From positions 147,026 through 182,532 of the forward strand of contig NZ_HE978515.1 in NCBI RefSeq assembly GCF_000311725.1: 35,507 nucleotides of DNA, in the 5' to 3' direction. The DNA comes from Robertmurraya massiliosenegalensis JC6. Its GTDB lineage: Bacteria; Bacillota; Bacilli; Bacillales; Cytobacillaceae. The notes beneath the pieces were generated by a model. That model had not been told where the DNA came from, did not search any database, and saw nothing but the letters and a program-made list of their open reading frames with translations. The translations under genes were made by a program, and so were the position numbers. Numbering within the stretch: the first letter of the stretch is position 1; each line of letters begins with the position of its first letter. Below are positions 10,168-19,326 of the stretch, piece by piece.

Positions 10168-11260
10168 GATTTACCCTCAATTGTTCACTCTGATTTTTTT
10201 CCATTTTGAGACGCAGGCGTTCACCTGTCTCTTTGTCAAACCAGCTGATTTTTCTAGGATTGATTGCAAAGAAAACTTGTTCGCCAATTTGAAACTTTTT
10301 ATCTGGCACTTCTCTGATAATCACCTTCTGGCCCGCTGAAATCCCGTGAATAAATTGGTCTGAGCCCATTTCTTCGATAAAAGTAATCTCAAAAGGATAA
10401 CCTTCTATTGTTGAGATGTGACAGTCTTCAGGGCGAATTCCCAAAATAAGTTCATCTAGTTCTTTCGTGAAATCAGGGGTCTCCACTATATCGCTCGCAA
10501 AAACAAAGTGAGTTGATTCCTTTTTCAGCGCCAGTAAATTCATTGCTGGTGCACCGATAAAGCTTGCGACAAAAAGATTCTTCGGATAATGGTAAATCTC
10601 TGTTGGCTTACCAATTTGCTGTACTTTACCGTTGTTTAATATCACAATTTTATCCCCCATCGTCATCGCTTCTGTTTGATCATGCGTGACAAAAATGGTC
10701 GTCGCTCCTAATTTTCTATGCAATTGGACTAACTCTTCACGCATTATTGAACGAAGCTTTGCATCCAAATTGGATAATGGCTCGTCCATGAGGAAAATAT
10801 CTGTATCACGAACGAGCGCCCTTCCTAATGCGACCCTTTGCATTTGACCACCAGATAAATCCTTCGGTTTCCTTTTTAAATAAGGAGTCAAATTCAATAG
10901 CGCTGCTGCTCGTTCGACTTTTTCCTTAATGAGGGTTTTTTTTACTTTTCGCACCCTTAATCCGAAGCCGATGTTATCAAAAACAGTCATATGTGGATAA
11001 AGTGCATAACTTTGAAAGACCATAGCGATATCGCGATTTTTTGCTGGAATATCATTCTGGCGCTTTCCTTTAATCATTAAATCCCCATTTGTAATCGTTT
11101 CAAGCCCCGCAATCATTCGTAATGTTGTTGATTTTCCACAGCCAGACGGACCAAGGAAGACAACAAACTCACCTTGTTCAATTGATAAATTGAAATCGTC
11201 GATGACATTCGAATGATGATCATAGCTTTTCGAAATATTATTCAATTCGATTATGGGCAT
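10160..11260 (-). CDS. ugpC: ABC importer ATPase, UgpC/MalK/MsmX-type
   Basis: 366-residue ATP-hydrolysing subunit. Walker A is GPSGCGKST (residues 37-45), the Q-loop is VFQSYALYP, the signature is LSGGQMQRVALGRAL, Walker B is DIFLMDEPLSNLDAKLR, and the switch is VTHDQ. The C-terminal 130 residues form the MalK-type regulatory domain, with LGIRPEDCH. This is the promoter-proximal gene of the operon; GGGGAG precedes its ATG. Inclusion of a dedicated ATPase matters, because many Bacillus sugar importers borrow the shared MsmX instead. Confidence 0.92.
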   Translation of the reverse strand: MPIIELNNISKSYDHHSNVIDDFNLSIEQGEFVVFLGPSGCGKSTTLRMIAGLETITNGDLMIKGKRQNDIPAKNRDIAMVFQSYALYPHMTVFDNIGFGLRVRKVKKTLIKEKVERAAALLNLTPYLKRKPKDLSGGQMQRVALGRALVRDTDIFLMDEPLSNLDAKLRSIMREELVQLHRKLGATTIFVTHDQTEAMTMGDKIVILNNGKVQQIGKPTEIYHYPKNLFVASFIGAPAMNLLALKKESTHFVFASDIVETPDFTKELDELILGIRPEDCHISTIEGYPFEITFIEEMGSDQFIHGISAGQKVIIREVPDKKFQIGEQVFFAINPRKISWFDKETGERLRLKMEKNQSEQLRVNHG

Positions 11261-11342
11261 ATTCTCACTCCCCTTCTTAATCCTTTTTCAGAATACCACA
11301 TGAAAAATCTGTTTTTATGTAGGATTCGATAACTTTATATTG

Positions 11343-11356
11343 TGTTTATGTAAACA
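11343..11356. promoter_or_regulatory. Palindromic operator candidate between ugpC and deoR
   Basis: TGTTTATGTAAACA is a perfect inverted repeat (TGTTTA, 2-base centre, TAAACA) in the 170-base divergent region. A looser TGTGT/ACACA pair (11341-11345, 11361-11365) surrounds it. It is a natural binding site for the adjacent DeoR-type regulator. It does not fit the CcpA cre consensus, because the centre and inner positions differ. No convincing -35/-10 pair could be assigned to either gene. Confidence 0.5.
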
Positions 11357-11430
11357 AATCACACAAAACCCACATTTTTCTTTCCAATCCCACATGATTC
11401 ATATAAAATATGCTATAAGGAGTTGGTCTT

Positions 11431-12192
11431 TTGAAAAAAAATGAGAGATTTAAGTTCATCCTTGAGGAACTGCATAAACACAAAACGGTCCAAGTAAAGC
11501 ATTTAAGTGAGACATTTAACGTGTCCATGGAAACAATTCGGCGAGATTTGGAGGAACTAGAAGCGGATCAATTCTTAAAAAGAGTATATGGCGGGGCAAT
11601 TGCCATCAAAAAGAATACCCAGGCCAAGAACTTTATTGAACGAAAAACGGTCCATATAAAAGAAAAACAAAATCTTGCAAGAAACTGTGTGTCGCTGGTA
11701 AATGAAGGTGACTTCATCGCCTTTGATGCGAGCACAACAAACCTCACAATCGTTCAGGAGTTAATGAACCATTTTAAACAACTAACTGTTTTAACAAACG
11801 ACCTGCTCAATGCGCAGCAGATGGCTCTGAATACGCAATGGAAAGTTCTACTTCCCGGCGGAGAAATAAACAATGGGGAGCTTTTTATCGGCGGCGCCTC
11901 TGCGATCCAATATATTGAACGCTTCCAAATCGATACCTTTTTCATGAGTGTATCCGGATTCACGCCCGAACTTGGTTTCATGGATTATGGTTTTGAAGAG
12001 TATGAGGTAAAGACTGCGATGTTTCGCAATGCCAATCAAATTTATGCAGTAGCCGATCATCATAAATTCGGTCAGCACGCAATGATCAAAATCTGTCATG
12101 CTAAGGAAGTAAGTGGCGTCGTCACAGACGAGGAGGTAGACAAAGAGACGATACTATTTTTTGAGAAAAATAAATATCCATTATATTATTAA
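11431..12192 (+). CDS. DeoR/GlpR-family transcriptional regulator
   Basis: 253-residue repressor-type protein. The N-terminal winged helix-turn-helix is at about 5-57, with VKHLSETFNVSMETIRRDL and the typical RVYGGA hinge. The C-terminal DeoR sensor domain follows, related to sugar-phosphate isomerases and expected to bind a phosphorylated sugar or glycerol metabolite. The start is TTG, chosen because AAGGAG (11417-11422) lies 8 bases upstream and the protein begins with the usual MKKNERF. It is transcribed away from the importer operon, so it most likely controls that operon. Its ligand would be a phosphorylated intermediate produced by the importer and hydrolases (inference). Confidence 0.9.
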   Translation: MKKNERFKFILEELHKHKTVQVKHLSETFNVSMETIRRDLEELEADQFLKRVYGGAIAIKKNTQAKNFIERKTVHIKEKQNLARNCVSLVNEGDFIAFDASTTNLTIVQELMNHFKQLTVLTNDLLNAQQMALNTQWKVLLPGGEINNGELFIGGASAIQYIERFQIDTFFMSVSGFTPELGFMDYGFEEYEVKTAMFRNANQIYAVADHHKFGQHAMIKICHAKEVSGVVTDEEVDKETILFFEKNKYPLYY

Positions 12193-12253
12193 AAGCAGTT
12201 TCAAACGAATTTAGTGATTCAAACAAAAAAAGATTAAGAATAGAGCCATATTA

Positions 12254-12289
12254 AAAAAGCTGCCTCCTTTATATTTGGAGTCAGCTTTT
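12254..12289. terminator. Bidirectional terminator between deoR and the signalling operon
   Basis: AAAAAGCTG-C-CTCC (12254-12267) pairs with GGAG-T-CAGCTTTT (12277-12289), with one internal mismatch and A/T runs on both flanks. It lies between convergent genes. The following ~180 bases up to 12471 hold no gene or clear signal. Confidence 0.75.
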
Positions 12290-12471
12290 CATTTAAATCA
12301 GCTCGATTCATATATATGTATACGTTCACGCTTACTGCAGCTCTTGACTTTCTCACTTATTTAGACCAATTTCTACAGTTGAAGTCTTTCAGCTTCATTC
12401 CCACCGAACATCAATTTAAGACATTACGAGCTAAATGAGATGAGGAGATTCTTTCAATTGCTCTCTGGCTC

Positions 12472-14418
12472 CTAAAGTGACTCACAAACTGGAAGTAACA
12501 CCTCTACTGTAGTTCCTTCGCCTAGAACACTATTAATTCTTAATTCTCCTTCATGACTTTCAATAATACTTTTTGAAATCATTAACCCGAGTCCAGTTCC
12601 TTTTTCTTTTGTCGTATAAAAAGGATTGCCAATTTTATGTAATACATGGGAAGGGATACCGGAACCTGTATCGTGAAAGGCAATTAAAATGTTTGAATCA
12701 ACTTTTGTCGTTTCTAAAGTGATCTTCCCGCCGCTTTCCATTGCTTCAATCGCATTTTTTATAATATTTATAAAAACTTGCTTAATTTTATTCTCGACAC
12801 CGTTAAAACGAAGATGTTGAATTGGTTGGGCGTGGCTTTGCTCGATCACAACACCATGTAAATTAGCCTGGGCGCTCATAAGCATTTGCACATTTTCTAA
12901 CAAATCCTCTAAACATACCTGTCTAAATTCATCCTGTGTTGGCTTTGCTAATAGAAGTAGTTCACCAACGATGGTGTTGATCCGTTCAATTTCGGATATC
13001 ATAATATCCACATAACCACTTTCAGTAGAAAATTCATGATCGAGTAATTGAGTAAAACCTTTTAAACTAGTTAAAGGATTACGAATTTCATGTGCAATTC
13101 CTGCTGCAAGTTCTCCAACTACACTTAACTTTTCCGTTTGCTGTATAAATTCCTGATTGCGTTTGATTTCAGTTATGTCTCGAATAACAATATGTAAAGA
13201 TTCCTCTCCCCCATAAACGAACGGTATAATCTTCACCTGAATATCAATAATTTCACCATTCAAGCATATAAATTTCTCTTCATATGGAAGTACTGGTAAC
13301 CCCTCTTGTAAATCTCTAAAAATCCGTTTTGCTCGATCATGATAAGAAGTATGAATTAAATCATACATACTCATCCCAATAATATCATCTTTGGATTTGG
13401 CTTTTAATAACTGGACACCCGTCTCATTAATAAACGTAATTTTGTCACTCTTCACCTTTCTAACGATAATAGTCTCTGGTGCTTTTTCGACAAGTAGACG
13501 ATATTTTTCCTCACTTTCATACAGTTTTTTTAAAGTAGCTTTCTTTTCATCTATTTCTCGATGAAGATTTTTATTCATTTTATAAAGCTCTTTCGTCCTT
13601 TCCACTACTAAGCCCTCTAACTGATCAAAATACTGCTTTCTTTCCGTAATATCTCGAATCGTACATACATATATTTTTTCGTTTTCAACTGCAGCATCAG
13701 CAAGATGGATTTCAATTGGAAAGACGGACTTGTTTTTTCTTAAACCGATCGTATCAACATTAGCTCTTTTCGGAACATCATCAATAGAAAATTCAAATAA
13801 AATATCCACTCGCTCCCCAATCAGTTCATGATTTGAATATCCAAACATGGACGTTACGGCAGGATTGACAGAAAGAATTTCGCCCGCTTCATTAAAGGAA
13901 ACAATTGTATCAATTGAAGTCTCGCCTACCGCACGAGCCATTGCTTCTCTTTTTCGAAGTTCAGCAGAAACAGTTTCTAATTCTTTTGTTCTCATGGAAA
14001 TCACAGCATTCTGTTCGATTACTTTTTTCTTATGTAAATACATGGAAACAAATCCATCAACCTTACATTTTAAAATGATTGGGTCTACAGGTTTTAATAT
14101 GTAGTCGATTGCACCGACTGAATATCCATACAGAATATTTTCGAGCGTTTGACTTAAAGCCGTATTAAAAATAATCGGGACATCTTTTGTCTTTTCTCGT
14201 TCACGAATCATTTTTGCAGTTTCAAATCCGTTAAGTTCAGGCATCTGAACATCCATCAAAATGACAGCAAATTCTTTCTTAAGGACCCATTTCAAGGCCT
14301 CCATGCCTGAATTAGCCTGGATAAGACAATAATCAGGTGAATTGAGCACGGCTTCTAATGCTAATAAGTTTTCCGGACGATCATCTACCAATAATATGTT
14401 GACTTCTTTACCCTCCAT
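12472..14418 (-). CDS. Receiver-PAS-PAS histidine kinase
   Basis: 648-residue soluble sensor kinase with a reversed layout. A receiver domain comes first (about 5-125; phospho-acceptor Asp56 in VILMDVQMPE, Lys109 in ILKP). A short helical linker leads to two PAS domains (about 165-285 and 305-420), then a HisKA domain with phosphorylated His443 in AAGIAHEIRNPLTS, as in the Bacillus sporulation-type kinases. An HATPase domain (about 535-645) carries GTGLGLMISK. There is no membrane segment. It starts 6 bases after the CheR-type gene ends, so the two are co-transcribed. I infer that the receiver takes phosphate from, or listens to, the hybrid kinase at the head of the operon. Its own output partner is not in the window. 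Confidence 0.88.
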   Translation of the reverse strand: MEGKEVNILLVDDRPENLLALEAVLNSPDYCLIQANSGMEALKWVLKKEFAVILMDVQMPELNGFETAKMIREREKTKDVPIIFNTALSQTLENILYGYSVGAIDYILKPVDPIILKCKVDGFVSMYLHKKKVIEQNAVISMRTKELETVSAELRKREAMARAVGETSIDTIVSFNEAGEILSVNPAVTSMFGYSNHELIGERVDILFEFSIDDVPKRANVDTIGLRKNKSVFPIEIHLADAAVENEKIYVCTIRDITERKQYFDQLEGLVVERTKELYKMNKNLHREIDEKKATLKKLYESEEKYRLLVEKAPETIIVRKVKSDKITFINETGVQLLKAKSKDDIIGMSMYDLIHTSYHDRAKRIFRDLQEGLPVLPYEEKFICLNGEIIDIQVKIIPFVYGGEESLHIVIRDITEIKRNQEFIQQTEKLSVVGELAAGIAHEIRNPLTSLKGFTQLLDHEFSTESGYVDIMISEIERINTIVGELLLLAKPTQDEFRQVCLEDLLENVQMLMSAQANLHGVVIEQSHAQPIQHLRFNGVENKIKQVFINIIKNAIEAMESGGKITLETTKVDSNILIAFHDTGSGIPSHVLHKIGNPFYTTKEKGTGLGLMISKSIIESHEGELRINSVLGEGTTVEVLLPVCESL

Positions 14419-14424
14419 ATGCGC

Positions 14425-15264
14425 TCACACCCCTGTTTCCTTTTGATAGATTTTTTCTTTTTGGTCGATCACTTGATAGGTTATATCTTTCATTCTACTT
14501 AATAGTCCTTCTCGACTTCCAAGACCAAGGAATCCATTCCTACTTAAACTGTGAAAAAATAATGTATGGACACGTTCTTGTAATGATTTATTAAAATAAA
14601 TTAGAACATTTCGGCAGATGATCATATGAAACTCGTTAAAAGAGCCATCTGTCACTAAGTTATGCTGTGCAAAGGTAATATTTTTGGATAATTCTGTGTC
14701 AAACTTCGCAAAATCATTTTGAACTGAATAATAAGCAGAAAAATCTTGTACTCCACCTGAATTCACATAGTTATTTGTATATTCTTGCATCTTCTTTAAC
14801 GGAAATTTGCCATTTTTCGCTACATCCAATACCTTTTCATTAATATCGGTCGCATAGATTCTAGCCTTATCAAAAAGCCCTACTTCTTTTAACAAAATCG
14901 CCATTGAATAAACTTCCTCACCCGTTGAACATCCAGCATGCCAAATTCGGATTAGAGGATATTTAGCTAATTCAGGGAGAATCTTCCGCCTCATTATCAA
15001 GAAGAAACTTGGGTCGCGAAACATCTCCGAGACATTGATGGAGAAGTCAAAATAGAGCTTCTCCATCATGTTTGGATCATGCAAGACTCTATCTAGTAGC
15101 TGTGTAATGGTTTTGATATTATCCACTTTCATACGATATAATATTCTTCTCCGAATCGACGTCGCTGCGTAGTCTCTAAAATCGAGTCCATAACATTGAT
15201 ATATTCCTTCTAGCAACAGTTTTACTTCAATACTTTCTAACTTGTCACTCTGCTGGATATTCAT
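14425..15264 (-). CDS. CheR-type protein glutamate methyltransferase, RsbM-like
   Basis: 279-residue SAM-dependent methyltransferase. The N-terminal helical CheR domain is at about 10-85, with the basic stretch SIRRRILYRM. The Rossmann domain has the SAM-binding loop HAGCSTGEEVYS at about 109-120, ATDIN near 140, and the family's CRNVLIYF. There are no TPR repeats or fused domains. No chemotaxis genes and no CheB esterase are nearby. The gene lies 80 bases after a hybrid kinase resembling RsbK. In the B. cereus group, RsbM is a CheR-type enzyme that methylates RsbK and damps SigmaB activation, so an RsbM-like role on the neighbouring kinase is the best reading (inference). Confidence 0.88.
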   Translation of the reverse strand: MNIQQSDKLESIEVKLLLEGIYQCYGLDFRDYAATSIRRRILYRMKVDNIKTITQLLDRVLHDPNMMEKLYFDFSINVSEMFRDPSFFLIMRRKILPELAKYPLIRIWHAGCSTGEEVYSMAILLKEVGLFDKARIYATDINEKVLDVAKNGKFPLKKMQEYTNNYVNSGGVQDFSAYYSVQNDFAKFDTELSKNITFAQHNLVTDGSFNEFHMIICRNVLIYFNKSLQERVHTLFFHSLSRNGFLGLGSREGLLSRMKDITYQVIDQKEKIYQKETGV

Positions 15265-15344
15265 TTTATCTACCTTTCATTTGCAAGTCTTTTAAGAGAC
15301 TACTAATCTTATAACCTTTTGTCAGTCCCTTAAAAAACGATACT

Positions 15345-18038
15345 CTATTTATAAAGCCATACTTTTAATAAAGAATATAATTGCTCTAAATTAACTGGCT
15401 TTGTAATGTAGTCGGATGCACCTGAATCAATACATTTTTTCCGATCATGACTCATCGCCTTTGCCGTTAGTGCAACTATCGGTAAATCAGTAAAGCGCTC
15501 ATCCTCTCGAATTTTCCGCATTGCTTCATAGCCATCCATTTCTGGCATCATAATATCCATTAACACAATATCGACATCATCGTTTTCTTGTAAATATTGA
15601 ATACCATCTTTCCCATTTTCCGCAAAAGAGACTTTCATTCCTACCGCCTCTAGAGCCGTAGTAAGTGAAAAGACATTTCTCATATCGTCATCAACGACGA
15701 GAACCTTTTTTCCAACTAGATATTGATCCTGAACGGACTCTGATAAAAGGGTAGGAGCCATAATTAACTGCGGATTCATTTCTTCAACTGTAACGGCAAC
15801 CTCTCGTTCTCCATCCTGTTTTTCACGTAAATTAGAGATTGGTAAATAAAAAGTAAACACACTCCCTTCTCCCTCTTCACTCACAACCGTTATATGGCCA
15901 TTTAATAATGCAGCTAATTCTCTGCTTATTGAGAGCCCTAATCCGGTACCACCATATTTACGACTTGTTGTTCCGTCAGCCTGTTGAAAGGCTTCGAAAA
16001 TAAGCTGTTGATTCTGTTTTGAAATCCCAACCCCAGTATCAGATACTTTAAATAAGATATAGGTTTCACCACGATTCCCCGTCTTTTTTTGCACCTGAAG
16101 CTTGACATATCCCCGTTCCGTAAATTTTATGGCATTCGAAATAAGATTCTTTAAAATTTGATACACCTTTTGTTCATCTGTATGAAATGTATTCGGGAGC
16201 TCCTCATCAATTTCAACTTCAAATTGAATTCCCTTCTTTTCTACCATAGGCTCAAACTGCTTCTTAAAAAATTGTTCCAACTCATTCATGTTTAATGGTA
16301 CTTCGTGAACATCCAATTTGCCCGACTCAATTTTTGTTAAATCGAGAATATCGTTAATTAAATTGAGCAAATCTTTTCCTGATGCATAGATCGTACTAGC
16401 ATACTCCTCTTGTTTATCCGTTAAGTTGCCCTCTTTGTTTTCTTGTAATATTTGAGCCAGAATCAATAAACTATTTAATGGAGTTCTTAATTCATGTGAC
16501 ATATTCGCCAAAAATTCTGATTTATATTTAGAACTTAATTGAAGCTGTTTCGTTCTTTCTTCTAATTCTTGCTTTGTATTCTCCAGATCTTTCGTTTTTT
16601 GCTCAGAGTGTCGATATTGTGCTTCAAGCTCTTCGTTCATTGTCCGCAATTCTTCTTGTTGTAACTGTAATTCCTCAGATTGACTTTGCAATTCTTCGTT
16701 TAAAGTTTGTGCTTCTTCTAATAGCTGTCTTACTTGCATTTGTTGATTAATTCGATAAATCGTGATTCCAAGTTGCTTTGTTGCTTCCATCATCAATTTC
16801 TCTTGCAGTGGTGAAAATTCCGTAAGTGTTGCTAGTTCTATCACTCCAACAACATCTCCATCAAGATGAATAGGAACAATCATAATCGAATTTGGTTTTG
16901 TCTCACCAAGACTTGATGAAATCGAAACATAATCTTCTGGGACATGGTATATTTGTTTGATTTTTCCATCTTTCGCACATTGACCGATTAATCCTTCTCC
17001 CCATTTAATTGTTTCTTTTTCAGTAATATGATCAGCTGCTGAACCTGCATATACAGATACCTGTGATAAATAATGTTCTGATGCTTCTTCCTTTACTATG
17101 TATAACGAACCATACGTAGCATCTACCATCGGCGCCATTTCTTGAAGATATGTATCTCCTAATTTTAAAATATCCAATATTTCTTGCGACAACATTGATA
17201 GTTCTGCTAGACGTTTAGATAACCAATTTTGTTCCTCGACCTCTTCTGTATACTCTCTTTCCATCCGTTCATGATCTTCGAGTGCTTGCGCCATTTCATT
17301 ATAGGCTAAAGCAATTTCCCCAATTTCATCTCTCCCATCCATTTCTAGGCGTGGAAGATTCTCTGAACCGTATTGAATACTTTTCATAACATCTCTTATA
17401 CTGCGAAAACGTGTCCTAATATCTCTAATCACCCATTTAGACACCATATAGCTGAGAATTAAGGCTACTAATATTGACACGATGCTAACATTAATAAAGA
17501 GATGATAATTAGATTTTGAGCTTGCTAGAGTATCCTCCATAATTCCTTCTTGTACAGCAATCAACTGATCAATGACCGTAATAATTTGATGATATTGTTC
17601 ATTAGCATTTGTATGTATGCTTTGTACCTGGTTCCTTTCATCGTATAATATTTGAGAAATGATTTTCTCGACTGTCTTTTCATATGTATCGAATTGCGAG
17701 ACCGTCGTCATTAATAAATCTTTCGCCTCTGGCACTTGAATGACCTCTTTTAATACATTGATTTCGTCATTGATACTAATCACTTCTGTTCGAATATCCT
17801 CTATACTGTCATCTTTTGTCGTCGCATCGCTTTGTAGAAGAATATTTAGTTCATTATTAATATTTTTAGCTCCCGTTCGAATATGGTTGAGTAGCTTAAT
17901 TTTTTCATAACGGTCTTCTACTAAATTGTTCATATCTTGATTTTGAATGTTAAGAATTCCCACAATTAAGGTGATAATCATCGTTAACACTAAGATCATT
18001 AATCCAAACCCAACATATAATCTTGTCGTGTACTTCAT
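15345..18038 (-). CDS. Membrane hybrid histidine kinase with HAMP, GAF and receiver domains, RsbK-like
   Basis: 897 residues. The first membrane helix is at about 9-30. An extracytoplasmic helical sensor of CHASE3/four-helix type spans about 31-178. The second helix is about 179-200, HAMP about 201-255, and GAF about 285-430. A Glu/Gln-rich coiled coil covers about 435-505 (repeated SEEL/EEL heptads). HisKA has His515 in FLANMSHELRTPLN, the HATPase is about 620-730 (GTGLGLSISREL), and a C-terminal receiver has Asp828 in VLMDIMMPEMDG. This order matches RsbK of the B. cereus group. The coiled coil contains EEAQT at 441-445, a plausible methyl-acceptor site for the co-encoded CheR-type enzyme (inference). 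It heads a three-gene operon and has a SigmaB-type promoter upstream. Other hybrid kinases share the same parts, so the RsbK assignment is moderate. Confidence 0.85.
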   Translation of the reverse strand: MKYTTRLYVGFGLMILVLTMIITLIVGILNIQNQDMNNLVEDRYEKIKLLNHIRTGAKNINNELNILLQSDATTKDDSIEDIRTEVISINDEINVLKEVIQVPEAKDLLMTTVSQFDTYEKTVEKIISQILYDERNQVQSIHTNANEQYHQIITVIDQLIAVQEGIMEDTLASSKSNYHLFINVSIVSILVALILSYMVSKWVIRDIRTRFRSIRDVMKSIQYGSENLPRLEMDGRDEIGEIALAYNEMAQALEDHERMEREYTEEVEEQNWLSKRLAELSMLSQEILDILKLGDTYLQEMAPMVDATYGSLYIVKEEASEHYLSQVSVYAGSAADHITEKETIKWGEGLIGQCAKDGKIKQIYHVPEDYVSISSSLGETKPNSIMIVPIHLDGDVVGVIELATLTEFSPLQEKLMMEATKQLGITIYRINQQMQVRQLLEEAQTLNEELQSQSEELQLQQEELRTMNEELEAQYRHSEQKTKDLENTKQELEERTKQLQLSSKYKSEFLANMSHELRTPLNSLLILAQILQENKEGNLTDKQEEYASTIYASGKDLLNLINDILDLTKIESGKLDVHEVPLNMNELEQFFKKQFEPMVEKKGIQFEVEIDEELPNTFHTDEQKVYQILKNLISNAIKFTERGYVKLQVQKKTGNRGETYILFKVSDTGVGISKQNQQLIFEAFQQADGTTSRKYGGTGLGLSISRELAALLNGHITVVSEEGEGSVFTFYLPISNLREKQDGEREVAVTVEEMNPQLIMAPTLLSESVQDQYLVGKKVLVVDDDMRNVFSLTTALEAVGMKVSFAENGKDGIQYLQENDDVDIVLMDIMMPEMDGYEAMRKIREDERFTDLPIVALTAKAMSHDRKKCIDSGASDYITKPVNLEQLYSLLKVWLYK

Positions 18039-18109
18039 TTCCTAAACCCCTTTAGTGTTTTCTTTCTCTAATTGTACATTTTTTCTATCTAAACTATCAA
18101 TTCTACTAT

Positions 18110-18134
18110 TTTCCCTATTTATTAAAAATTAAAC
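18110..18134 (-). promoter_or_regulatory. SigmaB-type promoter candidate for the RsbK-like operon
   Basis: On the minus strand, GTTTAA (18134-18129) is followed after exactly 13 bases by GGGAAA (18115-18110). This agrees with the SigmaB consensus (GTTTAA, 12-15 bases, GGGWAW). The -10 element is about 70 bases before the kinase ATG, and AAAGGGG supplies the ribosome site. Confidence 0.55.
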
Positions 18135-18202
18135 CATATTTTAACTATTATTTGATATGTTATTGTTGAATTTTGTATAAAATTATCATTTTTCTGAACA
18201 AA

Positions 18203-18231
18203 GAAAACGCTAAGAATATGACTCCCTAGCG
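18203..18231 (-). terminator. Weak terminator after the YeiH-family gene
   Basis: On the minus strand CGCTA (18231-18227) pairs with TAGCG (18212-18208) over a long loop, and TTTTCTTT follows. The stem is short. It is the only terminator-like element between the two leftward genes. Confidence 0.4.
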
Positions 18232-18237
18232 CAATAC

Positions 18238-19281
18238 TCAATTCGAGATAATATAAAAAATCAATATTAAGCTAATTATAGACACTGCAGTAGAGGCAAA
18301 TAGACCAGTTAAAAATGGCTTGAAGCCAAGTTTAGCAAAGCCTTTCAGATTGACCTGTAGCCCAACAGCTGCCATGACCATCACGATCATAAATTTTGCT
18401 CCATCATTGCTTAAGCCTTGGAACCAAGTTGGAAATAAGCCTAATGTATTTAAAACACTCATCAATAAGAACCACATAATAAACCAAGGGAATGCTGATT
18501 TTAAGGAGTGCTTGATAGTCCCCTTATTTTGTTTTCCCGTGAGAGATGGCAAAATTAGAATTACTGGTAAAAGGAACAATGTTCTTGCCAGCTTTACGGT
18601 CGTAGCTACATTTCCAGCTTCGTTGCTATAAGCAAATCCAACGGCAACGGCAGAAGAAGTATCATGAACGGCCGTCCCAGCCCAAATGCCAAAGGACATG
18701 GAATCAAAGTGAAGTATATGTCCGACGAATGGATACACAAAGAAAGCAAGTAAATTAAAAAAGACAATCGTAGAAATAGCATAGGCCGTTTCATCATCTT
18801 TCGCTTCTAATACCCCTTTTACACAAGAAATTGCTGTTGCCCCGCAAATGCTCGTCCCGATTCCGATCATGAGAGTGAGTGTTCGATCTAATTTTAATAG
18901 CCTCCCAAACCAATAAGTAAGACCAATTCCTAATATCACAGAGGTGATAACGACAAGTAAAGACTGTTGGCCAATTGTAACGATTGCATTTAAATTCAAA
19001 CTAACACCTAAAAAGATGACAGCTATTTTCAATACCTTAGAAATAACAAAATTCAATCCTGTTTCAAACTTAATAGGTACTCCCCACGTATTTCGAATAA
19101 TAAGTCCAATGATAATGGCAAAAAGGATACTCCCTATTAAAGGAAAGAGATTCCCCAAATAGTTCGCACCTAAGGCAATCACCACAACGAGGGTCATTCC
19201 ACTCAACTTATTTTTCCACTTTATGTTCCTATCCTGTTGTCCTTGCAAAATTTCCACTTCTCCTCTATAAATAGACGCCAT
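18238..19281 (-). CDS. YeiH-family (UPF0324) putative sulfate/sulfite exporter
   Basis: 347-residue integral membrane protein with about ten helices. It carries the two conserved pore-region motifs of the YeiH family: IGTSICGATAI (about residue 140) and WAGTAVHDTSSAVAVG (about residue 205). A short soluble N-terminus (about 25 residues) precedes the first helix. The family is annotated as putative sulfate exporters, mainly on context. Here it lies next to a sulfonate/nitrate-type importer, which would fit export of excess sulfite or sulfate released from an imported sulfonate. The importer has its own terminator, so the link is by neighbourhood only. Confidence 0.85.
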   Translation of the reverse strand: MASIYRGEVEILQGQQDRNIKWKNKLSGMTLVVVIALGANYLGNLFPLIGSILFAIIIGLIIRNTWGVPIKFETGLNFVISKVLKIAVIFLGVSLNLNAIVTIGQQSLLVVITSVILGIGLTYWFGRLLKLDRTLTLMIGIGTSICGATAISCVKGVLEAKDDETAYAISTIVFFNLLAFFVYPFVGHILHFDSMSFGIWAGTAVHDTSSAVAVGFAYSNEAGNVATTVKLARTLFLLPVILILPSLTGKQNKGTIKHSLKSAFPWFIMWFLLMSVLNTLGLFPTWFQGLSNDGAKFMIVMVMAAVGLQVNLKGFAKLGFKPFLTGLFASTAVSIISLILIFYIISN

Positions 19282-19326
19282 AAATCACTGTCCTTAGTAA
19301 ATTCCATGCATATGAGTCGATTTCAC

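Noticed and set aside
11343-11356. CcpA (cre) site reading of the palindrome
   Set aside because: The central CG and several inner positions of the cre consensus are not matched. A DeoR operator is the simpler explanation.
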